From Dendrolimus kikuchii (Eukaryota; Arthropoda; Insecta; Lepidoptera; Lasiocampidae): DNA of 64,000 nt. Location: positions 26,524,272 to 26,588,271 of the forward strand of contig CM034394.1 in assembly GCA_019925095.2 (NCBI GenBank), read 5' to 3'. The notes beneath the pieces are model-generated. The model saw only the letters and a program-made list of their open reading frames with translations. It had not been told where the DNA came from and ran no database searches. Both the position numbers and the translations under genes were made by a program. Below are positions 11,010 to 22,800 of the stretch, one piece after another (position 1 is the first letter of the stretch; each line of letters starts with the position of its first letter).

Positions 11010-11210
11010 ACGAGGTGAGCAAGTAAGTGAGCGAGAGAGTCGAGTGACAGTGAGTCTTTCCCCCTTCGGGCCTCTAAGGCCGCTTCTATATCCCGCGCTC
11101 CGTCCGACGTCTAGCTGCTAATTGTGCGAGCTATGGGCGTCGGCGGTATGCGGGCCGCGGAGAGTAGGTGTGCTCTCCGTCCGCAACAACTATGGTCTGT
11201 GCCCGAAATT
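11010..11210 (-). repeat. LTR-like fragment related to 33706-34020
   Basis: The minus strand matches the 5' part of the 315 bp element at 33706 (TGTTGCGGACGGAGAGCAC, GCTCGCACAATTAGCAGCTA). A piece of that element's 3' end lies at 10790-10850 in the opposite orientation, so the copy is rearranged. Confidence 0.6.
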
Positions 11211-11445
11211 CGACCGTTTGTTAGTCATCGATGATTATGTACGCAGAAAACTAATCTATCACTTTGTAAAATGAGTGACAGACGTGGAAGTACCCCGTGT
11301 TTATGGCTCAATAAACGTTTCCCCCGTGTCACTTTTAAGTAGGTAAACGTGCTTTTAGAAGCGAAAAAGATCGTTGAATATGATGAAGATACTCTTAAGG
11401 TAGATTGAATTAATTGAATAATTGAATTAAGTAAACATGGTGTAT

Positions 11446-11692
11446 TTAACAACCCACAGCCAGGTGGTAGGGCATTTGCCCGACTGGATGGCTACCACCC
11501 CTGGTCTAAAGTATGTCGCCATAACAACCTTGAGTTGTGTTCCGGCATTAGTGACCAGGTTCCAATTTCCCTTACGAGAGCAGCAGCGCATTTGTAGCAC
11601 CTTTAGTGTAGCAAATGTGCATAGGCGATGGTAACCGCTTTCCATCAAGTGGGCCGTCTGCCTGTCTGCTGAACTCCTGCAATAAAAAAAAA
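11446..11692 (+). mobile_element. Family A retroposon, 5'-truncated
   Basis: It starts at TTAACAACCCACAGCCAGG and keeps the poly-A end. Confidence 0.8.
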
Positions 11693-11699
11693 TTATATA

Positions 11700-12172
11700 T
11701 TGGCTTGAGCGACGCAATCAAGAACTACGTGTCACGGAGATGAATATGCTGCGATGGATGTGTGGAGTGACGGGGAACGACCGTGTCAGGAACTCCCGTA
11801 TCCGCGGCAGTCTTCATATCCGTGACATAGCAGACAAACTGCAAGAGTGTCGCTTACGCTGGTACTGCCACGTTTTACGGAGACCGGCTAATTACGTGGG
11901 GAAGAAATGTCTAGCCATGCCATCTCCGCCAGGTCTCGGTCGAAGGGGAAGGCCCAAGAAATGTTGGCTTGACGTTGTGAAGGATGACATGCGTACCAAT
12001 GGTCTCAAAACGGGGGACACCGAAGACCGCGCGAAATGGATTAGAAAAAGTAGGAAAGCGGACCCTGGGCGTCGGAGTGAACGCTCCGAACGCAACCGGG
12101 ATTTAACGCTCAGATGATGATAGTACATTTGTATTGGTATTGAGATTTATATGAAAGAAAGAAAGAAAGAAT
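11700..12172 (+). mobile_element. LINE reverse transcriptase C-terminus (RTE/BovB-like)
   Basis: The frame at 11740-12117 encodes MLRWMCGVTGNDRVRN, RLRWYCHVLRRP and [18 protein letters not shown], the usual C-terminal run of endonuclease/reverse transcriptase LINEs, ending at a proper stop. A (GAAA)n tail follows at 12153-12172. A decayed relative is at 27120-27325. Confidence 0.85.
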
Positions 12173-12390
12173 TATTTTATTTAGGATAACTGCATCAATA
12201 TAAGTCCTAAAATTGGACCCAGACTCAGCGTAATGCTAGCTGCTAAGGCCAGCGCTGTTCTTCCGCCTAGGACCAGCAGGTGGAGTCACGGAGGACAATA
12301 CAACACAGATAATATATCAAAACCGGTTATTAGACATACTTACATCGAAATGATAATAATAAACATATATACATAGTTTTTTTAATGTAT
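12173..12390. other. No feature recognised
   Basis: No coding or repeat assignment could be made here. Confidence 0.35.
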
Positions 12391-12700
12391 TTTTTATTGC
12401 AGGAGATCAGCAGACAGGCAGACGGCCCACTTGATGGAAAGCGGTTACCGTCGCCTATGGACATTTGTAACACCAAAGTTGCTACAAAGGCGCTGCTGCT
12501 CTCTTAAGGGAGACTGGAACCTGGTCACTAATGCCGGAACACAACTTAAGGTTGTTATGGCGACATACTTTAGACCAAGGGTGGTAGCCATCCAGTCGGG
12601 CAAATGCCCTACCACCTGGCTGTGGGTTGTTGAGTCGCCTCTTACGACAGGCCGCCCCAACGCAGGAAATTGTATTCTTTCTCCGTTCCTGCACCGATAA
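12391..12700 (-). mobile_element. Family A retroposon
   Basis: Full-length minus-strand copy, from the poly-A end (T run at 12391) to CGGTGCAGG. Confidence 0.82.
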
Positions 12701-13010
12701 ATAAACAAACATAGTGAGATACGTGAACAAAAAACAAGTATGTAAATAAAATAAGCATATTATTGTTAATGTTATCATATAAGTATTAGGTAAAAATGGT
12801 CATAAAGCACTTGTATCATGCCTTAAGTTACTTTGCGCCTTTTGGTGTTCGCAAAGGAATTTCTTTAGTGTGACCCTAAAGAGTGACACCGATGAGGCGT
12901 ATCTTATATATGAAGCAGGGAACTCGCGGTAACGGCTAAAGAAGTCCTTGAATCTCGCGTTCCGTTTCTTGCAATGATTTTACAGTGTTTTAAATTAATA
13001 TCTTCTTAAT
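12701..13010. other. No feature recognised
   Basis: Unassigned sequence without coding signal. Confidence 0.35.
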
Positions 13011-13722
13011 AAAACTACGTTTTAACGGTTTTAAGCGCGGTAATTTTATTTGATTTTGGTTTTTCCGACGTTTCGGCCACTTTTCAGTGGCCGTGATCAC
13101 GGAAGACAAAGATGTCAAGTGTCAACGAGTATTGTTAAAGTTTTATTTAGCCTACCGCCAACTTGTTAATTTTAATTATTTAATTTTAATTTTATTTATG
13201 GTTATTATTTACTCTATGGGAGCCTAATCTAATTTACTACCGCTTCGCAACATGTTATGGCTTGAAGAGAAGAAGCGGCGCAAGAAACTCTTCAGCAAAC
13301 ATGCCTAGCTCTAATAATCAGTCAAGTTAATTTGTGTTCCGTTGTATGCAGAAAGAGCTCACAGTGTCTTGAGGTCTGGTAGCTGGTTTTTGCTGGGTTT
13401 GGGTCTTAATAGTTTTGATGATTGGATCCCAAACACGTGGTACTTGCCAACCATCTTCTCTATTGAAATTTGGGTGTTTTTTGATTTCAATAGCCTCGCG
13501 CATCATTCTAGGTATGAAACGATTCTCTTTCGCGAGGATTTGTGGGTTATCGAATCTGATGTAGTGGTTGGGTTTATCCAGCGTGTGTTCACTGATCGCA
13601 GACTTCGTAGACCTTGTGTGTTTCATGTCCGCAATGTGTTCTTTTACTCGTGTTTTTATGCTCCTCTTTGTTTGCCCAATGTCTTCTTTGTTAGATTTGT
13701 TAATATTATAGTTTGACATTTC
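13011..13722 (-). mobile_element. Penelope-like element with GIY-YIG end
   Basis: On the minus strand the frame 13719-13327 encodes DIGQTKRSIKTRVKEH, SAISEHTLDKPNHYI and AKENRFIPRMMREAIEIKKH. This is the GIY-YIG endonuclease tail of a Penelope-like retroelement (the Y of YIG is D here). The 3' terminal repeat follows, with the hairpin GGCCACT-GAAA-AGTGGCC and CGAAACGTC. The copy is 5'-truncated and ends close to ATP8A exon 1's acceptor. Confidence 0.85.
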
Positions 13723-13738
13723 TTAATCTCATTTTCAG

Positions 13739-13868
13739 ATGAAGACGAAGTGACCACGTCGGGCATCACCGACGGCGCCCTTGGCGACCAACAGAACCGC
13801 ATCATATTCGTCAACAGACCGCAGCCACAGAAGTTTGTTTCGAATAGAATATCAACGGCTAAATACAG
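13739..13868 (+). CDS. ATP8A: ATP8A visible exon 1: cytosolic N-terminal segment
   Basis: The acceptor is TTTTCAG and the donor GTAGGT. It begins with two bases of a split codon and ends with two. The frame includes [12 protein letters not shown] and NRISTAKY, the conserved P4-ATPase stretch just before TM1. An upstream exon with the start codon must exist but was not recognised. A Penelope-like remnant ends within about 40 bases of the acceptor. Confidence 0.93.
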
Positions 13869-16800
13869 GTAGGTTACTATTACAGATCAAGTTTAGACGG
13901 TATATTTCTGTGTTTCAATTCGTATGAAGCAACCAAAGTGAGCCATGTAAACATAAAATTGGGTCATTCAAGGTCTTTAAATGGGCACAGAAAAGAAAAA
14001 AACAACATACATGGCACTAGATAGGACTATATATAAGTATAGATATAAGGCCAACACTGCACATGCACTTCCTCACAACACCAGCATGTAACAGATACAC
14101 TCTACATTAGTATAAGTTTAGTATTAAAAATAGGATAAATTAATATAATAAGTATTCTTAAGGTACACCATAACATAAAAATCACTAAATTAATGTCACA
14201 CGCAGTAACAAAAATAAACAATAAGCGTGTATGGACTCTAAAAATTTTCATAGAAATTAAGTAGTAAAAAAAGGTACGGAACTCGAGTCCGTAGAGATGT
14301 TTAAAAAAAAAATGTCTTTAAATGTCATCATGTCCTTTCAGTTGTGCGCTTTTCAATCAAATTGATTCAATTTGTAGAGTATCGCAAAGTATTATGTTAA
14401 CATTAAATTACATGTTCTTGGTATTAACTAAATTCTAATTAACAGGAGATCAGAGCCCTAGCAGTGTGACGTTTATGGGCTGTTATTATTATAATAAGAA
14501 ACTACGTCTTCAAATTCAAATTTATTTATTGCAAAAAACATGGTTTAAAAGGTGTTACAATAATTATATTTAGTTACACATGTTTTTGCCATCTTGGCGT
14601 GCAGATTTAGCTCGTACAATTTACATTGTTTATAATATTATCATAATTATGTCACAATTTCAGTTAAAATTAAATAAATAGCGTCCACAGTCCCATAGCC
14701 TTACTACTTATACTTTCGCACTAATACTTACACTTAACACAAACGTAACTTGCTTAGTTTGTGTGTGTTTGCCTGCCGAATTAATAAAAAAAAAAACCAC
14801 CAATTTATATTGATTCAATTATTGAATTTGTCGTTGAATTAATTGTTGGTTAAGATGTAGTTTAGTATTTTCCAGTGGCAGTAGTTAGTCGTTTAAATAT
14901 TGATGTTAATGAAAAGGCAATGCTTAAAGCGCTGTAGAATTTTAATAGGCCTACTCATACTAGTGCGACATAAAAGGGTCGGCAAGATCGGCAAACATTG
15001 TTTTAATGGGCATCACCTTACAGTGCGGAGGTAAAGCGTCGTTTATGCTGTACTATTTCATATTATATGACGGCGATTGGTATAAATGTTCTCCTAATCA
15101 GTATTTATTATTCGGACGTTGTGGGCGTATCGTAGGAAAAGTTGGTTGAAATAAATTCGTAACACAATTTAACATAAACTATAGTCACAACAATTAAACA
15201 ATAAATTATGACACCACACAAAGTCACAAACACATAACTAACAACAAAACTTATACACATACTCAAACCAACGCGCACTACCACCGCATTGCATTACACG
15301 CACACTCCACAAACAAACCAAGACACACAAAGACCCTAAAAATTAATAACCCAGGCACAGAAAAGAAAAAAACAACACACATGGTACTAGATAGGACAAT
15401 ATTTATAAGTATAGATATAAGGCCCACACTGCACATGCACTTCCTCACAACACCAGCATGTAACAGATACACTCTACATTAGTATAAGTTTAGTATTAAA
15501 ATTAGAATAGATTAATATAATAAGTATTCTTAAGGTACACCATAACATAAAAATCACTAAATTAATGTCAGACACTGTAACTAAAATAAACAATAAGCGT
15601 GTATGGAATTAAGTAGTAAGAAAAGGTACGGAACTCGAGTCCGTAGAGATGTTAATAATAAAAATAAAAAAAAAAAACTATAATTTCTGCCAATTAATTT
15701 ATTGAACGAAAGTACATACATACATAACTTCACGCCAGTTCCCTTGCGGGGTAGGCACGAACAACAGAGCGCCATTCAGGCTTATTCTTGCACACCTCAC
15801 TTGCTTCTTTGACATTCATAGCTCTTGTCATGCACGCTCGTCTGTTCTTAGGGCTTCTGACATCACCTTCTGCTAGTACACGATCAATTTGATAATGGAA
15901 GTGAACGAAAGTAAGGGGCGCATTACGTTTTCTACGATTGGTGGTTCTCTCCAAAACTACTAAAGAACAGTCTGGTTCATGGGGCGACCATGTTGCCACG
16001 TCGTAACTCCGTCCATCAGCATCGTTGCTTCCAATCTAATTTACTCCTGCCACGGGTTGTCTGAAAGAGATAGTACACTTTTACACAACTAATAATTCCT
16101 CCGAATGTACCTACGCAGTAGACCAATTTTAGTCTCGCGCGACAGTGTAAAAATCGTGTAAGTGGAACAGAAGTAACCATGCATAGCAAGATACACTCGC
16201 TAATTCAGCTTGGGAATAAAGTTTAATATAGATTTTTACATGTTGGAAACCGGTCTGCATTTTTTAACCGACTTCAAAAGAAGGAGGAGGTTCTCAATTC
16301 GTCGGAATCTCTTTTTTTTGTTTTTTTTTTATGTATGTTCACCGATTACTCCGAGATTTATGATCCGATATACGTGATTCTTTTTTTGTTCGACGCGGAA
16401 TAGCTGCCATTTGGTCCCCTAAAAATTTGACATAGTTTGGCCCAGTAGTTTTCATTTTACGAACATTTTTTTGTTCCCGTTTCTTGGGACCTATATTTTT
16501 TAAGGAGCGCGGCACCTTTCGTCGGTCTACCCATACATAGCTAGACACTAAAAAGTAACAAAAAAATTAAAAAACTTCGTTTAAAAAAACCGACTTCAAA
16601 AACTAAAAAGTATAAAATAACTTATTTCTAAAGCTATTATTATTAATATATATTATCTAAAACATCTTGAAGTCGGTGCAAAGTAAAACATAAAAACTGC
16701 TATATTTTGAAAATTACTAATCACCGACTTTAAGATGTTTTAGATAATATATATTAATAATGATAGCTTTAGAAATAAGTTATTTAATACTTTTTAGTTT

Positions 16801-19800
16801 TTTAAACGAAGTTTTTTAATTTTTCTGCGCAAACAAAAACTGCCGCTCGGAATTGTGAGTCGTGTAAAACTGTAGTCCCTAAGTGTTATATATATATATA
16901 TCTATTATATATAATAATAATAATCGGCAGACAAACACACATTGTATATCCCCAAATTAAGCAAGTTACGCTTGTGTTATGTGTAATATACAACGGATTA
17001 CTCTGGGGCCGATCCCAGACACCCAGACCATAGTAAATAACGGAGAAAATACGTTTCCGAAATTTACTATACCAGGAATCGAACCCGGAACCTCTGCGTT
17101 GCAGTGAGGTACGCCGACAAAGGCTTATCCCGCTCAACCACAGAGGCCGTCATATGAAGTCTTAATTGTGATTCCACCTTTATCGCGTGCGTGGCCAAGT
17201 CCCTGTATGTCCAAGGGGCATTGTTTACGCTATGATTATGCGAGCCCGCTTCTTGGACGGGTGCCCATACATTACGGCCGTGTCGTACGCGTTTATATAC
17301 GCCCGTGAACGAATTTCAGTGTCCAAAAGGATGATGTTACGTGAATCAACATTGTTAGTCACAACTCTCGTTATATATAGCTGGCTCAGTACGTAGATGT
17401 TCTACGCACACTTTGTCGGAGGCGACGAAACAACCTACAGTCAGGTGGTAGGGAACTTGCCCCAAACTGGGCCGTTGCTAGGGGAACGACACGCGTCGGT
17501 CGGGGGCGATAACACTGCAGCAATAGTATGCTCTTGCCAGGGTTCCGTCCGCGATCGACGTCACAGAATAGTGTGGAAGACTCCGAGTGTTGCTGCACGA
17601 GCGAGCAACCCCGATACCCACTAAAAACCCCCTCCTCCCTGTCGACCCTGCGCTTTTGTTTGGGTCGAACCTCAAGTTGTGTTCTGGTAATAGTGGCCAG
17701 GTTCCAGTCTCCCCTAAGAGAGCAGCAGCGCATTTGTAGCACTTTTGGTGTTGCAAATGTCCGTAGGCGATGGTATTTTATCCGTGCACGGACGGAGAAA
17801 GAATACAATTTCCTGCGGTCGGGCGGCCTGTCGTAAGAGGCGACTAAACAACCCACAGCCAGGTGGTAGGGTATTTGCTCGACTGGATGGCGAGCACCCC
17901 TGGTCTAAAGTATGCCGCCATAACAACCTTGTGTTGTGTTCCGGCATTAGTGACCAGGTTCCAGTCTCCTTTAAGAGAGCAGCAGAGCATTTGTAGCACC
18001 TTTGGAGCTGCAAATGTCTATAGGCGATGGTAACCGCTTTCCATCAAGTGGGCCGTCTGCCTGTCTGCTGAACTCCTGCAATAAAAAAACGTATAAGTCT
18101 GTAAACATTAATAATAAGCCACTAAGGAGTCGAGGAATTAAATTTGATGATTACTAAGACTGTATCTTTATATTTATATATATAGTATTATCATGTTTAG
18201 GGCCGTCATAAATGACGTCACGCGTTTGGCTTGACGAAGTTTGACATAGTGTGACAAGGGGTGGACCCCGTCGGCAGGAGGCGGACCGGCGGTCGAAGGC
18301 GCCGCTATGCGCATCTCCTCCTCCCGTAATTACCGTTACACGTCCGCTGCTACGGGGGTAGTAGCGGACTCCCCCCCCCCCCCCTGATTGATGAAGTGGG
18401 TCACTCTGCCACCGGGATGGCCCAGTATTGCCGAGCGTGGGGGCGTCACGGTGCAGTAACTCTGTTCTAAATCCCGTGGCGCCCCGTAAAAGCGCGGATA
18501 CAGGGGCGCAGGTTTAGGTTTAGTGGGTAGTTTGGCGATCGGTTTCTCGCGACTGCTTCTGTTTGAAGCTAGCGTGGAGAACCGGTCGCTGAGAGTCCCA
18601 CACACCCTCGATGCGTGCTTCTGCGCTGCATTTGGCTCTTCCCCCGAAAAGCCCGAGGACGGTGTCCAAAGACATTCCCCCTGCGTTATCAAAAAAAAAA
18701 AAAAAAAAGTGACAAGGGGTGGGAGGGGTCCTTTTCGTGACGACACATTTAAAAATCGAATGTGACAAAGCTTTAAAACACGAAATTTGAATTTATAACG
18801 AAATATTTCCAACTATGGCTACGTTCCATTAGAGACTCACAACGACCACGTTCACGACCGCGATTTTTGCCGTTCCATTTGCTTGCCGGCGTTACAATCG
18901 TAAACCCAAGTGGGACGGTTATTCGACCCACCTCTTGACATGGGTCGTTCTGAGCGTCGTGTGATCGAAAACGGTGACGTTTTCGCCACGAGCACAACGA
19001 CCGCGGTCGCCTTGTGGAACGGCTAACGGAGCATTGTGGGCGTATTTAAATGATTGAAAATCTAAATGGAAATAAAACTAATTACGGAACTGCTGTTTTA
19101 ATTTATTAATTTACATACATACATAGCTTCACGCCAGTTCCCTTGCAGGGTAGGCACGAACAACAGAGTACCATTCAGGTTTATTCTTACACACCTCACT
19201 CGCTTCTTTGACATTAATAGCTCTTGTCATGCACGCTCGTCTGTTCTTAAGGCTCCTGACATCACCTTCTGCTAGTACACGATCAATTTGATCATGGAAG
19301 GTGTGTCGTGGCCTTCCACGACTTCTGCATCCATCCACTTTTGCATTGTATATCTGTTTAGTCATTCTTTCATCATGCATTCTTTCCACATGCCCGAACC
19401 ACCGGAGCATTCCTTTCCTTACCTTCACCCCGACACATTTTCAGACCAACTCTCTTTCTTACTTAATTTATTAATTTCTTGATGTAAATGGGGAACCTCC
19501 CCTATATTGGCAGTGACGAGCCCAGCAGTGGGACGTGTACGGGCTGTTATTGTATTGTACACGACATAATATATCTCTTTTGCAGTGTACCCTCGTTCAT
19601 CCCGCTGTTTTTGTTCGAACAATTCCGTCGGTACTCGAACTGCTTCTTCCTCCTGATCGCTCTGCTGCAGCAGATACCGGACGTGTCGCCGACGGGCAGG
19701 TGGACGACCCTCACTCCGCTCCTCCTCATCCTCAGCGTCAGCGCCATCAAGGAGATCGTCGAGGACTTCGTAAGTTTTCTATAAGTATAAGCTTGAAATA

Positions 19801-22800
19801 ATTATAATCATGTTGGGATATCTGGAAGTGTGAATTTGGGGAATAGTGTGAATGGAGCGTTAGGTGAACTTCTAGGCGCTAAGAACCTCAGCCAGAAGGC
19901 CCAGCTTGCCATACACAACGCGGTGCTGGTACCTACGCTCACGTATGGAAGCGAGAGTTGGGTATGGAAGAGAGAGCATGAAAGTAGAGTAAACGCGGTC
20001 GAGATGCGAGCGCTGCGCAAAATCTGCGGAGTGACGCTCGCGGACCGCGTTCGTAATACCGAACGAAGTAAGAAAAAGAGTTGGTCTGAAAGAGAGTGTC
20101 GGGATGAAGATAAGGAAAGGAATGCTCCGGTGGTTCGGGCATGTGGAAAGAATACATGATGAAAGAATGACTAAACAGATATACAATGCAAAAGTGGATG
20201 GATGCAGAAGTCGAGGAAGGCCACGACACACCATCCATGATCAAATTGATCGTGCACTAGCAGAGGGTAATGTCAGGAGCCTTAAGAACAGACGAGCTGC
20301 ATGACAAGAGTTATGAATGTCAAAGCAAGTGAGGTGTGTAAGAATGGGCCTAAATGGCGCTCTGTTGTTCGTGCCTACCCCGCAAGGGAACTGGCGTGAA
20401 GTTATGTATGTATATTGTAATATATTTAGTTGTTAAAAGTATCTTCTTAGTCAGATTGCCAGGAAGAGATCGCTTTAAACGATAATGCCGCCTTTTGTTT
20501 TGCCGTTAAATTATTGTAATTATTCATTCTGTAATTGATTATTTGGTGAACAACAAAGTGTTTTCTAGTCTATTCTATATAAAATTTCTGTACGTATATA
20601 TATAAAATGTATGTATTTATTATTAAAAAGTAAGTAGTTCGTACTATATGTTACGTATATAACCATCGCTATTATCGCCTTAATTCATTCCTGGGGTTGT
20701 CTGGAAGAGATCACTTTTTAATACGCTTTTATTAGTTTCATACGTATGTCGGTATGTAACGGAATCTTTCAAGTTAAATTTGATCGACTTCCCGGTTTCC
20801 GATTGAGCTGAAATTTTGCACGTATATCGCGTGACAATGCAATAATATGGTACCATGGAGCTGATCTGATGATGGAGTCGGAAGGTGGCCATAGGAACTC
20901 CTGTACTAAACAAGATAGACCCGTCGTGTTTGGGCTCGTTTTACTCGTCTTGGCTAGCACTCTGCTGCAACACGATATGCAGGATCTCAAAAGCTTGTAT
21001 TTAAAAACCTTTTTAAAAAAGCTTATTAGCGATAAGCCCGCCGCTTTGTACATAACTAGATATAAGTTTAGTCTTTAAGTTCATTTTTGTATTGGTGTAT
21101 AATGGCGGAGGGTGATGTCAGGAGCCTTAAGAACAGACGAGTGTGCATGACAAGAGTTATGAATGTCAAAGAAGCAAGTGAGGTGTGTAAGAATGGGCCT
21201 AAATGGCGCTCTGTTGTTCGTGCCTACTCCGCAAGGGAACTGGTGTGAAGTTATGTATGTATGTATGTGTATGTGTATAATAAAGTGTTATCTGCTACCT
21301 ATCAAATAGTACCAAGTAAAATTGAAATTTCATCCGCAGAAACGGCACCGGGCAGACGATGAAACGAACAGGCGGAAAGTGGATGTCCTTCGAGACGGTC
21401 GCTGGCTGACAGTGCGATGGGAGAAGCTCCAAGTTGGCGATATATGTAAAGTGCTTAACAATCAGTTCTTTCCAGCTGATTTAGTGTTAATATCGTCCAG
21501 GTAATATTTTCTTAAGTTTTCGGTTTAACGGTTTTAAGCGCGGCAATTTATCATTATATTAATACGTGAAGCAAAAACTTTGTACCCTTTTTTACGAAAA
21601 TTGCGCGGACGGGCGAGTATGAAATTTCGCACACTTGTAGTTTATACAGAGGAGTGCAGAATGCTAATATTTTTTTTTTATTATGCATAAAAAATACATT
21701 AAATCAATAAAAAAACATTACATACACTACCTCATGTATTTGACACACACACGCATATATACTCTTTTGTTTATTGTTCAAGTCAAATTAACTGTGTGTA
21801 GCCTTGGCGAAATCTGTGATTATAGAAGTATAGTCTTTGACAACAGAACCTTAATAATCTATATACAAACTTATAATTTAAATACTAGTATTAATAATAA
21901 TAGCCTTAAGAACAGACGAGCGTGCATGACAAGAGTTATGAATGTCAAAGAAGCAAGTGAGGTGTGTAAGAATAAGCCTAAATGGCGCTCTGTTGTTCGT
22001 GCCTACCCCGCAAGGGAACTGGCGTGAAGTTATGTATGTATGTATGTAATAATAATATGAACTTTCGATAGCAATGATAGAATTCGCATGACTGTAAGGC
22101 CTTATGCATTTATATATTATCGCAGGAGTTCAGCAGGCGGGCAGACGACCCACTTGATGGAAAGTGGTTACCGTCGCCTACGGACATTTTCAACACCAAA
22201 GATGCTACAAATGCGCTGCTGCTCTCTTAAGGTAGACTGGAACCTGGTCACTAATGCCGGAACACAACACAAGGTTGTTATGGCGTCATACTTTAGACCA
22301 GGGGCGGTAGCCATTCAGTCGGGCAAATGCCCTACCACCTGGCTGTGGGTTGTTTTGTCGTGTCTTACGACAGGCCGCCACAACGCAGGAAATTGTATTC
22401 TTTCTCCGTTCCTGCACGGATGAAAATATTGAATTATAACAGCAATAACACGTTGCGAAGCGGCGTACACAGAATAGGAAGTAAAAATTAAATTTTAACT
22501 TACATGTATGACCTTCAAAAAGTGTTCTCCAGTGGAATTTATTTTGAATTTTATAATAGGCCCGTTGTAAACAAGTCACTACTTGTTTACAACGGGCCTA
22601 TTGTGTTGTATCTAGATTATTATCTACAATTACATACATACATACATAACTTCACGCCAGTTCCCTTGCGGGGTAGGCACGAACAACAGAGTGCTATTTA
22701 GGCTTATTCTTACACACCTCACTTGCCTCTTTGACATTCATAACTCTTGTCATGCAAGCTCGTCTGTTCTTAAGGCTCCTGACATCACCTTCTGCTAGTA

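Noticed and set aside
13342..13716. 124-residue + strand frame just before exon 1
   Set aside because: It is the reverse of the Penelope GIY-YIG frame, whose minus-strand reading matches a known family.
15278..15472. Minus-strand 64-residue frame with [12 protein letters not shown], repeated at 24718
   Set aside because: It lies inside family K repeats and is interrupted in other copies.
19488..19801. Two + strand frames of 88-98 residues across exon 2
   Set aside because: Only one frame matches the flippase and only within 19586-19769. The rest is intron read-through or a shifted frame.
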